This document shows positions 26,401 to 40,024 of a stretch of 64,000 nt of DNA, piece after piece. The translations under genes were made by a program, and so were the position numbers. The first letter of the stretch is position 1. Every line of letters starts with the position of its first letter. Source of the stretch: Eremophila alpestris peregrina (lineage: Eukaryota; Chordata; Aves; Passeriformes; Alaudidae); assembly GCA_009792885.1 (NCBI GenBank), contig WMCF01000015.1, positions 13,415,667 to 13,479,666 of the forward strand, written 5' to 3'. The notes under the pieces were generated by a model, which was not told the origin of the DNA, did no database searches, and saw only the letters and a list, made by a program, of their open reading frames with translations.

Positions 26401-29400
26401 CTGACTGCTTTACAAAAACAGACCTTCCAGGCTTATAACTAAATAAAGGAGACCTTGGCCCCAAGAGGGTTAAAATTGAAAAGAAAACTTGTGGGGGATC
26501 AGCACTTCACCACTTCCCAAATATTTTTAGAGTATATCACTGTAGCCCACCAATTTCTGCAACACAGAACAGAAAAAAAACTGTACCATTCATCCAATGC
26601 AGTTTCTTTTTACTACTCCTTTTGCAAATAAGCATCCATTTATTGCCAGTTTGACCAAGAAAAATCTTACAACCTCAGGCTAATTGTCTGAAATTGTGAG
26701 ATGTGAACTCCTCTTAACCCATCTTCTAAAACCCCTGGTGCTGGGACCTGGAAGTCGCCTCCCTGATTCAACACTCTAAGAAAGCAAACCATGTCAGCAT
26801 AAGTTCCTTAAAGAGCAACAGCTCTGCTTGTCTTTCTTGTCGTCCTCTGGTACTTCAGACATGCTGAATAATTGAGCTTGCTGGACTCCTACCAACTTAT
26901 CTATCTCTGATGACTGGTGTGCTGTAAATTCATATAGAAAACTATTATATTCCACTGAACTGCTCCAGCTCCCTAGATATAATGGTAAATTTTCCACAGA
27001 TCTTCCTGTCAACTTCAACCTGAAGGTAGGATTAGGAAGGTTACATTTCTCAGCTAACAGTCAGCTGGAAGAGGTTTTTCAGCACCTCTTCTTTTCAGTA
27101 TTTCGCTTTAGTGAAGAAAGGTGAGGTTTTTTTCAGCCCTTAAAGAAAATAAAAATTGAACACATTTATTATGGTTACAAGATTTTGCTGTAACAGTTCC
27201 AGAAATGTTGTCTTGAGGTGACTGCATTGTCAGAAGACCTGAAGAGTTGCTTCTCCGCATGGAATATAACAGCAATACCAGGTCTCAGCAGCCTTCCAGC
27301 TGGCAGTGGAATAATTTGGCAGATATTATCTTTAGAGGCTCATCATTTCATGTTTGCTCTTTCTCTTGTCTATGCTCTCAGCTGAACTCCTTTAAAAAAA
27401 ATGGACAAAAGAATATCAGTATCTAAAAGTGATTGCTCTGAAGACAAATACTTTTAGGGCAAAGAGTCAGACTATCTGCTATTTTTTTTCTGAAAAGTTT
27501 ATTAGGTGAATGTATGTATTCAATTTAGATTCAAATTGTTTATAAAAATTGATTTTTTTTATTCCCATTTTTATTTTGCACAACTGTGAGAAGCTCAGTA
27601 GATGAAAACTGATGCATAAGGTCTGAAAGGTCCAAAGCCTGTGCTGAGTAAGCGTCATTCCAATCTGCTGCTAGAGCTAAGTGGTCAGACACAGGTTATT
27701 ACAAAGTTCCTCATTCATCTCCTTTCATTAGAAAACTTTCAACAGCAACAACAAAAAAAGGAATCCTTTTAATACTTTTTTCCTTTTTTTTTCTTTTCTT
27801 TCCATACTAACACCCACTCTGGTGCTGCCAGTTCAAAAACTGCTTTTTCTGACTCTGTTAGTGGTTTGCACTACTCCAAACACAAAAGCATTGACTGGCA
27901 CTTCAGAAAATGATGTGAATAACTCACAGCATATTGGTTTTGACAACACAAAATAAGGGATTTTCCCCCCTGCTGTTATTGCCAGAAGGTGGTCTTGTGG
28001 TCTTGTAGAAAATAAAAATAGCTTCTAGAGGTAAAACTTTGAGGGGTACAATTACACCATTTGTGTAAAGGGAAAATCTGTGAGGGAAAATGACATGAAC
28101 TCTGCATTATCAGGGCTCAGAACCACCGCTGTTTTTTTGAATTACATAGCCACCTGTCACAATTTTACTTGAGATGTCAGTGAAATGGTAGGAGCCTGTC
28201 CTAAAAATGGGATGAGTAGCATTTAAAATATTTCATCACAGGTGGACTTCACATCTCCATGTAATATTTTTAAACATAAATACTGTTAAAAAGTAATCAA
28301 GTTTCCTTCCTCACTGTCTCATAAAGCAATCTGATAAATATCAAATTTACTTTTCAGTAAAATTATGCATGAATACCTTTGTGATTCAATCAGAAGCATC
28401 ATTAAATAGTGCACCAAGGACTAATAATCTGATTAAAACCAACAAAATCAGGGTTTGCGTCCAAAGAGCACATTTCATCTGGAAGAAACTATAATTGTAT
28501 TACAGAGGTTACTCTTTTGTCTACCACTTGTCATATGGATTTCAATACACTTTCTTAGCATGCTGTATGGATCATTCAAGCAGCTTATAACATCCAGGAA
28601 TGCCTTCATGCACTACTGAAGTGCAGCCATCTCTTCAGCAGATATAGTTATTCTTTAAAAATACACAGCAACATAATACAAGCCTTACTGAAATTTGCAT
28701 GAAAATATAAATAGAAATAGTATTCTAGTGGGAAGATATTTTTTTCCTGAGTACAACAGCAGTTCTTTTCATTTCTATAATTTCCCAGTAGTTAGACCAT
28801 TTATCAAAAAAGGATACTGCCCCAACTCTAGGCCCTTGTCAATGACCTTTTCAATGGCAACAGCCTCAGCTTTAGTTGGTCACTTCACACAAATGTGCCT
28901 TCTGATTTTCCTTCACACAACCTGCCACAGCCTTGCTACTCTGTAAAACCACCTGTGTTTATTTCCTCATCACATCTGCAGGATTCATTTTTCTGTTTCT
29001 CAGTTAATGTCATCTATGGGCATCTATATTAAATGTCATCTATACATCACTACAGAACTTTTAAGTTCTTCAATCTGGCTGTGTACTTCTGGATCCCACT
29101 TCAATCTCAAATACTGATTTGCAGCCCAAATACAAACACCTCTCTTGACTCATTCTCCTTCTATTCCCTCCTGTATATTTGGCCCATCTAACTTGTCCAA
29201 ATATAAATTTCAATATGCTTTGAAGACATACTACATCTGGTGGTCTGAAGAAGTATAACTGAGAATTGTCAGCCATTTATGGTACTAATGTTTCTGATCT
29301 TTCCCTCCTCCTTGTATCCTTCCAGCTGTGCTGTTCTGTGTGTGCAATTATGTCATAAAACCTGAACTGCACGGGCTGTGAGCCCTCTTCTTGGATGAAA

Positions 29401-29601
29401 TTGCATCCAGAAATAAATATCTGTCTGTCCCTCCATTTTGGATATTATCACTGAGTAAAGAAAAAGAACAAGAAATATAAAATATTACAAACTTATTTTC
29501 CATTCCTTGATTGAACTCCTGATACCACATATGGGAGGGACTGGAGGCACAAGAGTGGCAGGGGTTGGGGAAAAACAAGAACGTAATGCCTACATAGAGA
29601 A
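20418..29601. other. Unique AT-rich non-coding DNA, repeat-poor
   Basis: About 9 kb without recognisable genes or confident dispersed repeats. Homopolymers include T runs at about 21110-21119 and 26147-26160. A possible ancient MIR-like remnant lies at 24960-25045. A perfect palindromic homeodomain-type site TAATCTGATTA lies at 28425-28435 in an AT-rich patch with further TAAT/ATTA cores. Open frames are all 100 codons or shorter and unrecognised. Confidence 0.6.
28425..28435. promoter_or_regulatory. Candidate paired-class homeodomain dimer site
   Basis: TAATCTGATTA fits the palindromic P3 pattern TAAT-YNR-ATTA bound by paired-class homeodomain dimers. Neighbouring sequence (28365-28440) also has ATGCATGAAT and GATTCAATCAG. 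One short motif is weak evidence, and function is not shown. Confidence 0.2.
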
Positions 29602-29646
29602 CTATAATCCCAAAACCTATAATCCCAAAAACTGTAATCCCAACCC
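29602..29646. repeat. 15-bp tandem repeat, three copies
   Basis: Units CTATAATCCCAAAAC (29602-29616), CTATAATCCCAAAAA (29617-29631) and CTGTAATCCCAACCC (29632-29646). Because 15 is a multiple of three, the overlapping open frame at 29507-29710 shows a repeated Asn-Pro-Lys pattern. This is a by-product of the repeat. Confidence 0.9.
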
Positions 29647-31510
29647 TTTATTACAGCATGCAAAATTTATAATTGATACAGAACTATTTGTAATTCTAAC
29701 TAATCCTTAGCATTTCAATATACTGAATCCTGAAAGGTAAAAGGAACAAAGGGGAAATCAAGGGATGCAGCACAATAATAACACAGATTAGCTGTTGTCT
29801 AAATTACTCATCCTATTTTTCTTTATTGCTTCTGCTTTAAAACTTGTTTCCACTTTTTGGAGTCACTTAGAGATTATCATAATAACATGATAACTTCTAA
29901 ATAATTTTACTATAATTAGTCAGGCTTTGATCCCAAATAATTTTCAATATGTCCCAGTGTCTGTCAGGGTTGAAAATAATTTCTGTCCAGTATCAGTTTC
30001 AGAATGCAAAACAGGTCAATCTTTGTACAGCAAACTATGATAGGTGAGGAAAGGTTTTGTTGTTTGATTAAAAAGAGTTCCACAAGTGAATTTTTACTCA
30101 TTGAACACCAAATTAAAACAGTTAATGATTTTTTTTCCTTTGTGGCATGTGGTACTTTTGTAAGATAATTGTTGCTATATTAATTCCATCCGCTTCTTAG
30201 ATTTATGCCTTGATGTATATTCAAGCACTTTTCTAAGTACTTTTTTCTCCCTTCCTTTTTTTTTGAGTGATTTTTTTTTCTTATGCTGTTCTTCCACCAA
30301 CTGTAGCTTTTACATTGAGACCAGAGGGGCTTTTAATTTATTTTTTTTTTCTTTTTTTGCTTACAATTTTTATCGTGCAAATTTTAAGTTTGACAATAGT
30401 GGAGCAAGATAAGGGGCTCTCCCTAGAGCCTCAGCAAATCCTTTGCACAATGCTTTGGAATTTAGACAAAATTGCTAAGCCCTTCAGATCAGTATCTATT
30501 TAGCCAATGAGAATTTGTATTATGATCTTTGTTATAAAGAGCACTGTGGGACAGCAAAATAGTACTTATAGACTATTCTGAAAAGTAAGGAGTAGAATTT
30601 TAAGATGCTTTAAATACCTTTTGGGCAGAACATGAAGCACTTAGTAATACTGGTGAAATACTAATCACTCGAAAAGACCCAGGAAATTAAGTCTTAGAAT
30701 TTGTGTAGGTATTCTTCAACATGACAAAGCCCTCTAAAATCTAGACCATAAATTATTTTCTGTTTTGCATCCAGTAGATGATGCATGTAAGGTCCTAAAT
30801 TTCATCTTGAATACAACACTGAAGAAAACTTTATTCTTTAAGTGGATAGTCATAGTTTGTGATTTATTTTACCTAACTTAGGAGACTTAGGACACTTAGA
30901 GTCTCTTCAGTCAATAGAGAGAGATGAACCTTCAGAGGTGACACAATATTTTTGATTTAAACAACAACTGACAGAAAAGTTACCCTACATACAGAGAATT
31001 CCTCCAATTAATCATGTATGATATTCATCCAATGAATAATTAACATAGTTTTCTTTTTTTAAGAAATCCCTTATTTCTAGCCTACCACATGCAGCTGTAG
31101 GATATCAATATGTATTTTGCAAAGAATGAAGAAACATTTATTATCAGAAGTCTATTTCCAATATGTGATGAAACTACCCTTTTAAACTACTCTTTGACGA
31201 ACTGAATAGCGTTAATTTCTAAAGCCCTTTCTTTTTCTTCAAGATTTCTGTGAAACATGTAGGTAATTTTTACTGGTTTTTTAGACAATTTCATGTTTTT
31301 ATAAGAATTTGAATAATACCCCAGGAACGACATTAAAGATACTCTCCACTTGATGAACTTCTCAAGCTTATTAATGACTTATTGGATTGCCCTAAGGATC
31401 ATGAATTTAAATCAAATTACTCAGGATTACAGAAGTTATTACAGAAGTTACAGAGATTCCAAAAATATAGAGCAGTAACTAGATTTGGTCATATAGGTAT
31501 GAATGCCACC
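29647..31510. other. Unique AT-rich non-coding DNA
   Basis: T-rich segments occur at 30240-30300 and 30335-30360. No gene, RNA gene or dispersed repeat is recognised. Confidence 0.65.
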
Positions 31511-31570
31511 AGAAAAAAATAAACAAAACAAAACAAAAAAAAAACTAAACAAGCCAAAGCAAAAACAAAA
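31511..31570. repeat. A-rich low-complexity tract (CAAAA type)
   Basis: About 60 bp nearly all A with spaced C residues, giving AAAAC and CAAAA units. Confidence 0.8.
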
Positions 31571-32514
31571 TCATCTGAAATATTAATATTTCATCTACAG
31601 AAATTTTAAATGTTAAAACTCCAATTTAATAGCTGTTTATACTAAATAAAGTTATTTTTTCAGGATCCAAACACAGAAATGGAACTTCAAATCCATACAC
31701 AGGATGATCAGTGGATGTCATTTTTTGATAGTACTAGACAATGAAGGAAGTAACAAGAGAAAAACAAAGTTCTGGTAGTATCAAAGCCAAAAAGTAGCAC
31801 AGGACTGAAATCCTGTTCTCTCCATGAATTCAACCAAAAATTATAGAAAGACATATATATAAATATGTTTATATTCATCTGTAGAATGAAATCTAACCTA
31901 TTTACATGTGTGTGCACATATACATAAAAAATACAAAAATTGTACCAAAGTCGTACATTTACAGCACAGGATATCGTGAAACATAAATATAGTGAAAAGC
32001 TCTATAAAAAAAAAAAAATCAAGACATTGATTTTAACAAATCATTTATTAATATTAGAGTGTTTACACATATAATTCAACATAAATTTGAATTTATTTGA
32101 TGTCATATAAGGAATATGATATCTAAATTATTATTATGATGCCTGTAGTTCCCCTTCCCATCCCCAACTCTTTAAAAAACACCTTGGTTACAGGAACCTG
32201 TAATGTACATAATTTTATATTGAAATAATGTCACAACAGACTAAGAAAAATATTACTTTTGCCCCACAATATCACCCTGGGTACAAGTATCAAAGTTGAT
32301 GCAATCCTGCTTTAGGTAATCTGAGTTGCTGGAAAAAAAAACAACTGCAAACAAAAGAAAGCCTGAACTCATTTTGTTCAGGGCTGTAAAAATCCAATGC
32401 AGAGACCATATTTCTTAAGAATTTGTAGAGGTGCTAATTCTAAGCAATTCTACTCTGTATACGAATTCTAAATGCAATTGCATGGCAAGCAAAAAATATT
32501 ATATTCGTGTAGTT
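31571..32514. other. Unique AT-rich non-coding DNA
   Basis: Very AT-rich. It includes an A run near 32006-32018 and an ATATAT cluster near 31853-31862. Nothing gene-like is seen. Confidence 0.65.
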
Positions 32515-33185
32515 AATTACATGTGAGGGGGAAAAATAAAGAAACACACAAATTTTCAGCCCCTAAAGATTGAAAATAAAGATATATGGGAGAGTCCAGG
32601 AAAAGCACAACAGGGTAAGAGCAGAATCTACACAAATGAGGAGCTGCAAAAAGAAGAGGGCACCACACTAAATGTCGTAAGTTTATGACATTTTGAGAGT
32701 GAGCAGACATTCCTGAAGTACAAAGGAGCAGGAAGAATTTGAAGGGATTACTTAGCTCTGAAACAGAGTATAATTCCTCAAAGGTGAGAAAAGTTTGGGA
32801 AAGGAAAAGAGCACATCAAAACAAATAAGGTTCAACCACAGCAGGAAGAGCAGAGGAAAGTTACGTGCAACAGAGGAGAAAGAAGATGAGAGAAATGAAA
32901 GTAGTTAGTAGCAGTAAATACAGAAAGGAGAGCTAAAGAATGAGAGAGATGGAAGGAAATGAAAGAAGTAATAGAAGGATGTGATTAGGAGAAAAAGTAG
33001 CATGATGAATTAGAAGAAACATATGCTTAAGATCCAATTTGGGATTGGGGAAAGCTTTATAGAAGTACAGAGAAATGAGAATAATCAGTGGAGATACTAG
33101 CACAGACCAAAAAAGTGACTGATCAAATGAGTTGGATTAATTCAGGAGGAAGAAGCAGTTAGATTGAAAGCAGAAGGCACTTTAG
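32515..33185. other. Long purine-rich tract on the plus strand
   Basis: About 670 bp in which A and G dominate the plus strand (runs such as AGAGGAGAAAGAAGATGAGAG and GAGAGAGATGGAAGGAAATG) without forming a simple tandem repeat. It is bounded on the right by DNA of balanced composition. It carries no long open frame. It may be a decayed GA microsatellite or simply strand-asymmetric DNA. Confidence 0.6.
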
Positions 33186-34475
33186 AACTGCTCTTCAAGG
33201 GATGAATTGCATTAAAGCAGATACAGCAACTGTAGTATAGCCCAGCCCTAAACATCTCCTTGGATGTAAAAGCAGCACTCAGGGCAGCAACAAGACTTGA
33301 GGCTCCTCACCTCACACCCTTGTTTTGTGTCATTCCCTGAGTCTTTTAACTGTTAGACCTGAGACTCTACATCAGAGCCTTCATGTTCCTGAGAGCTCCA
33401 CCTCAAGGGTCTAGTTGCCCTCTCCACAGTCTCAGACCCTGTCTCTCCCAAGGTCCAAGAGCAGACTGGCTGAAGGGAAGACACCTGCTCCTATGATGGC
33501 AACAGCCACCATGACCACCTAGCTCCTTCCCTCATCCCACATACCTTCCACCATCTGCTGCTCCCAGAGCCACAGGGCCTGAGGAGGAAGGCAGAGGAGG
33601 AAGAACCATGGCAGGGTGGGACTCAACCTCTACCTTCAAAATGCAAAGTGCCTACAAATCTAAAGGCTGTGGATAAAAACTTCCCATTCATCAACCACCT
33701 TCTTATACAAGCTGCAGTGCTACCCAGTGACATTTTAAATGAATCAGCTACAGGCTATGCACGTAGGATGATGGATTATGGAGCAGGAGCAGGTAAAACA
33801 CCTTGTAAGAAGAGCACAGAGAAATAGACCAGGGCTCTGAGGAGCATCCCAAGATGCAGAAAGACAGCTGCCGGTATTTATGTGCCCTTCGCCCAGACTG
33901 TGCAGAAACACCTCCTCTCCTTGATACACCAGCTGCTGGCACAGGTCTGTCAAGGAGGGGAAAGGAAGAAATCAGAACACCCCAAATCAGGAAAAACAAT
34001 CAGAGAAACTGGCAAAAAACCCAAGCAAGAAGGAAATAAACTCTGTCTGATGATGGCTTCACAACCTGTTGGAGAACAGGGTAAGCCACTCTGCTCCTGC
34101 CCTTAGAGGGACTCTTTGAACTTCCCTGAGGGAATACATACCAACCTGAAAGAGTTAAATACAGCTCTCATCTCCAGTCCATCCCTTAGAATGCATTCTG
34201 GTTGCATATCCCTGGTGCAAAGCAGACACCAATTTGCTTTGAAATTTGTCTGTGACATGTAGCTTCAAGTGCCGGGCCCACAGGCAGACGTGAGCAGCAT
34301 CTCCTGTGACAGGAGGGCTGACTGCCTTGCCCAGGACCTTGTTGAGGAGAGGGATAATGGGGTGCCTCGGCAGGAGAGTGTAAGATCTCCTTAAAGTCAG
34401 GGATATTCTTGTTGTCAGTGATGAGGACATAAGTGAGAGAACATGGCTGTGGCTCACAATGACAATTATCATGGG
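33186..34475. other. GC-richer block of unknown origin
   Basis: This block is clearly less AT-rich than its surroundings, with many CTCC, CCAC and CAGAG words. It holds several overlapping frames of 60-105 codons on both strands (for example 33748-33999 and 34155-34472 on minus, 33854-34039 and 33882-34106 on plus). None resembles a protein I know. Compositionally it could be an unrecognised transposon, an old retrocopy or a regulatory region. No terminal repeats or poly(A) tail could be identified. Confidence 0.4.
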
Positions 34476-37400
34476 AAGTTAGAGGAAAACCAAGGTCTTT
34501 TACTAAGTAAAAGAAAAGGTAGCCTTTCCTGTCTTGTCACATTATCTAACTGGCATCAGATCTAACAACTCAGGCTAAAGCATGAGACCTTGGTAATAGA
34601 GTTTTGCAACTATTTTGACAAAGGACTTTGCTCGAAGAACTTAAGAACAGACCCTAGAAATTCTATAATAAAGCCCTTTATATTCCAAACTTTAGCTCAA
34701 GAAAAGAAAATTGTTTGACTTGAGAAAATACCCATCACAAGCTACTATTACCTGGCATTTTACTGCACTGGGAGTGGGATGTTACCAAACAAATGCACCA
34801 AGGAACACTTTTGTTCCAACAGATTCTGTACCTTAGATATAGCTGTAGTAATTAAGATTAAAAACCGTAAAGAAGAAACAGATCACTAAACTGAAAGACA
34901 CCAAAGTGGAATTCTAATCTCAATTTGAAGTTAGTTGAAAAAGGCTTAGGGCAAGGTATGGAATTGTTGTTTTGGTTTTTTGTTTAATTCTCTCTGTGTG
35001 ATAAATGAGGTGACAAAATAAAGCTAATTTATTTGTCTGGAAAGACTTCTGAATAATGAGAAGAATGGGTGTATGTGTTTACTAGACTGCCCATTTATAT
35101 TTATCAAAAGAATGTGTAAATATTTTGTTTCTATGATCATCCTTTTGAAAGCTATGCATTGTGTCACTCTTCCTTCCCAATAAATTATTAATAAAGGGAT
35201 ATAAAATGAATTGCTTAACATTTGATTCAAAATTTCATTAAATTGTTGTCAGTATTTCCTTTAGGTAAGTAGCATTTGAGCTAGACTGTCCTTTCGGGCT
35301 CCTCAATAGATCAATGCATTCAAATTAACAATGATGTTTCTGTTCTTCTGTGTGCCTCCTTACTTTCAGAAAATCAGCTGCTTATATATCACAAGATTGC
35401 ACGTGTGTCTATAATATTTTATGCACATATATACATGTCCAGCTTAGTGTTAAGTGCATGCTAAAGGTGTCTGCCTTCTCCAGATGCCTAAGTCCAGGAC
35501 TCCTTCCTGCCCTGGCTGACACTTCCCTGTTTGCAGGTTCAAGCATTTAGAAGAGCTTACCGCATATCCTGTGCACATATCCTAGAGACTCACAGACACA
35601 GGCTCCCCTCCTTAGACACACCCAGCAGTTGTGGGATGATACAGGTGCTCATCAACACCCCTATGTCTGATTACAGGTGCAAGCAGAACATTTCACTCTC
35701 ACTCCTGAGGCTCTCAGCAGTAGCTGGCATTGCAGTTCTTGCACCATGCATATACGTGGCATAAAGGGTGAGATCACCAAGGGAGAGAGCTGGGAAACCA
35801 TCCATTAAGAAAGCATAAAAGAAAAGAGGACAGCTGGGTTCATCAGGTGCAGAGCTCAGCTAGACAAGAGTACTGATTGACCCCATTTTACACATGACTG
35901 GCCATTTTTACACTGCTTTCTGTTTATCCATACTTGTTGCTTCCGTCTCCTTCTTCCTCTGCACAGAGCCTCAGCACTAGGTACAATCCCACCAAGCCAT
36001 TCCAACACCCAAGCCACTCAGGTTTGCATCTTTATCAGTTGTGAAGTCACAGTTTGTCTGAGACCATCAGTTACCTTCACTGACCAGGTTTGTTTCTGAC
36101 TATTGTCTTAGTTAATGCTGGTTGGTTAGGTTTTATTTCTATGTCTGTTTTCCTCCCTTTCCTTTTTCTGTCCTCCACAAAAAAATAAACATCCTTATAC
36201 ATGAGATATCCATGCCAATTATTGTGATGAACCATATCTGTTCTTATTGCAACTTACCTTACCATGTGTCAGTTAGGTTTGTATCTTTCTTTTTTTTCAA
36301 ATGGTTTTTTGCCCAGATATTCTTAAAAGTATAGACATATTCCTTCCATATTCCATTAGACTTCAAATTGACAAGGTCCAGGTGGATTCAAACTCAAAAG
36401 TATTATTTTCTATAGCTTGAAAACTCAAAGGGAAGAAGAAAGAAACAGTCAGATAGACGTGTCCTCTGACTACCTGCACAGCAGAAATCAGTGTATTGAG
36501 AAATGTTCAGACACTGAAGGAAGCTGAATAGCCTTTTTGCATTTCTTTTGTATTGCTTTCACTCCACTACCTTGGCATACTAAGCTTGCTCTTTTCATAG
36601 TGAAATTTTCTGAAGTGCAGGCTACAAAAGCAAATCAACTCCTCCTCTTTAGATTAAAAAAAAATAAAAAAGGCAAATTCATCTCAGTCTGCTTTATGTA
36701 TAACCCTATTCATAGAGTTCTAGTTACAGTATTTTTGAAAGTTTACAAATCTCATTATCAGTAATGATTAAACATGGATGGTTAACCCTGGAGATGAATT
36801 TGGGAAGAATGCTAAAGCAGTGATATTTGCTTCTAGATAATCAAGCCTGGGAAACACAGTTTAATTTGTATTCTTTCTAAGCAGCTTCAAATGTACAAGC
36901 TTCCCTTCAAGTAGTTCTTTCCTCTAAGGTTTCACTTGCAACTTATTTTTATCTTAGCAATTTACTTCTAAGGATTCAGTCATGTTTTCCTTGTGCACCA
37001 CAGATTAAGTCAGTTCCTTTTCAAGTACTTGGGTGCAAAAGGAATATATTTTTCATCACATTAGTTTTGATATTCTAGAACTCATCAAAATATACTCAAA
37101 ACTTTTTCTATTTCAAAACAAAGAATTCACCAAAATAATGTGCAAAGACTAACAGGTGTAACCTTCATTGGTCACATATAGCTTCCTCCTTCACAACCAC
37201 AAAAGCCTGACTTGTGTAAGTTTTTGAAAAATGGTTTGAAGTGACATGGTCTTTCATCATGCTCATTGACTGAGCAAAGTTACTGTTATGACATTGTAAA
37301 AGACTAAACAGACAACACAAGTAATTATGTGCATGCCAGTTTGAGGATGAAATAGTGGAACAGCTGTTTCATGACTCAGGTCATAACTAATAGAAGACAT

Positions 37401-40019
37401 AATTAACACTAGCTAACAGATTTTTAAAAAATGGGTGCTGTTAATCCAGTGTTTGACTATTAAATTGGAACTCTAGTTAGTAAAGAGAAGAGAATTACTA
37501 CAATGTGCTCAAGACCCTGTCCTTCCCATTCCCTTCTTCCCTATCAAAAATAGCAAAAGAAATGCTTAGTTAACAAAATTCTTTGGTTCATATTTAATTT
37601 TAATACAGAGCAGCCTTCATTTCTAAAATGAAATTGGTTATACCACTGATCTTTGATGCAGCCTCAGTAAGATGCATGCATATGGACTGGAGTCAAGATC
37701 ATGATTTTGTTCATGTTTTTCCCTTTAACCCTAGTTTAGTTCCCCTTTTCATGGAGAAAATGTTAAAAAAAAAATTTAAAACAGGGTAGCATTAAACTGC
37801 TTATAGGCATGACTACAAGAAAATGGAACACATTTGGATATGTTGTACTTAGATCCCATTAAAATATGAAAAGAAATAAACTTTTTAAGCACCAAAGTGC
37901 TTTCCTAATTCAGAAATATCACCAAGATGACTTCTGAAATATTTTGGATGTACCAATTCTAGGTGTGCATGCAAGTAGGGCTTGTATTGATTCCCACCAA
38001 TTTATGTCAATATAAACAATCACGAAGTTACAGAAGCTACTGTGAACCATGAAAGATTTCTGCTGGTGGTGAAGTCTTATTTAGAATAAAGGAAATTTAG
38101 GCAGCTCCATTGCAGCTCATATGAAACACTGCAGATTTCTCCAAATTACATGGTTCTCATTTTAGATTTGTTTTTTTTTTTTTTTGTTTTCCCCATCAGG
38201 CATGGAAATCAGAAAGGACTGGAAAAAATGTCCTCCAAAATTTCCATAAGACACTTCAACCTGGCTTTGTTGTAACTGTCCCCAAGCAGCTCTGGTATCC
38301 TCTGAGTTTTATTTGCTCCGAGAAAACCATACCATGTCTAGACAATATATTTGACTCAGAAATATGCTTACTGTTTTGACACAGATTGTCAAGCTGTGTC
38401 ATGCCATCCACCTTGGCCAGGTGTAAAGTCAAAATCATAAATTGCAAGTGAAGCAAAATAAAATCTAAAAATCTGAGTATGCTTAATTACGTGGTCAAAA
38501 GATCACTTTGTGCTCTCTCAATTTCAAAACATCCTCCTTGATTTTCTAGGGCTTCGGACACATTCTGATTTCCAATGTAATAATTTGACCACTGTATTAG
38601 GAAGATATTTTTCTCTCATAAAAAAAAAAAAAAAAAAAGAGAGAACAAAACAAAACCTAAAAAATTATTTATATTTTGAAAAGAAAAATATTTCTGTCAA
38701 AGCATGTGCAGATAATTACTACAGCTTAGAGAACACAGAAAACTTGATTAACAGCTATTTGTTTGTTTTGCATTGAAATTCTACCAATTCTTCTATATAG
38801 CATAAATGTCTATGCAGCTGCTTGCCTCTTGGTTTGAATCAATGTCTCTGCTGAAGCTTCAGTCTCCAGAACAAGGCTGGGATGCAGAAGTGTTTAGAAT
38901 AGGAAGCCAGGAGCTTTTCAAGGAGCAGTTCAAGGGAAAAAATTGCTAACTTCTTTCACAAGCATTTTACATGTGCTAAACACAAATGTCATGGGCAAAT
39001 CAGAATCTGATTGTATTTTGTCAGTGAAGAACAAATTTAAAAACTCAGTAATATTGTTCAAGTCACACAAGTACAAAAATCTATGCAGTTATAATCACAG
39101 CTCCAGAAACTGAGCACCCCATTCTCGCTATTGTTTTTTTCTTGGATTTTTTCCCTCGTAAATGTTCTCTATATAGTACTGCCATATTCATTCTGAAGTG
39201 TCATCCTTCATGTCTTGCAGTGACTCAAGAAATTTATACTTTAGACGATTCCAATAATTTACTCAAGATGTGAAAGTTGGCTTTAACTCTGAAGGCACAT
39301 CACCAACAGGAGAAAAGATTCTGGACATGTTGTTGACTGAATAAAACAGATGCACAAACAAAAATAATTGAATTCACTTTCTCACAGTTGTCTTGACTCT
39401 ACAGTAGTATCAAAAACCACTTGCTTAAAAAAAAAAAACTTATCTTTCTGTAGTAAAAAGAACGAAGTAGAGCGCCTAGGTACAAATTGAGCATGTGCTG
39501 CAATAAAAATTTATATTTTCTTTAATCTTCCCACAGGATACTGTGATCCAAGACTAATTCTGACAAAGTTTGTAACAAGTAATGCTTGCTTCACCTTTGA
39601 CATCAACATACTCCAGATGAACAGGCCAGACATTATCACCCAACTCAGGTTACAAATGTGTTAAAGATGCCATAAGAGCTTTCTTGTTCCTGAATTCTCT
39701 CTTCTTATGTATGCACTGACTTTATATAGACATAGATATATACACACAGCATCTTTTTTGTTCTTTATTCCCTTTCACTGAAAGAATATAAAATAAGAGG
39801 TCTGCAAGATCAGAAGTCCAGAACATCAAGATCTTTGGCATGAGGCATAAATACTCCTAGTGTAGTTTGAAAAACTACCAGTCCTTGGAATAAGCTTCAT
39901 ATCCAACCCAAAATTTTCACTTATGTGCATAGAAAAGTCAACATGCGCCTTCCTATCTCAGTAACTCTGGGTGAAAAAAAGTCAAACTGCCAATAAAAAC
40001 CTATGGATATGGATGCTCA
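34476..40019. other. Unique AT-rich non-coding DNA
   Basis: No gene recognised. Homopolymers: T run at about 38171-38185, A run of about 19 at 38620-38638 (flanked by CTCTC and GAGAG), and A run near 39427-39438. The stretch 35350-35770 is slightly GC-richer and has open frames of 66 and 77 codons without recognisable content. Confidence 0.65.
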
Positions 40020-40024
40020 CCAGT
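40020..40024. repeat. Left target-site duplication of solo LTR
   Basis: CCAGT, repeated exactly at 40668-40672. Confidence 0.9.
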
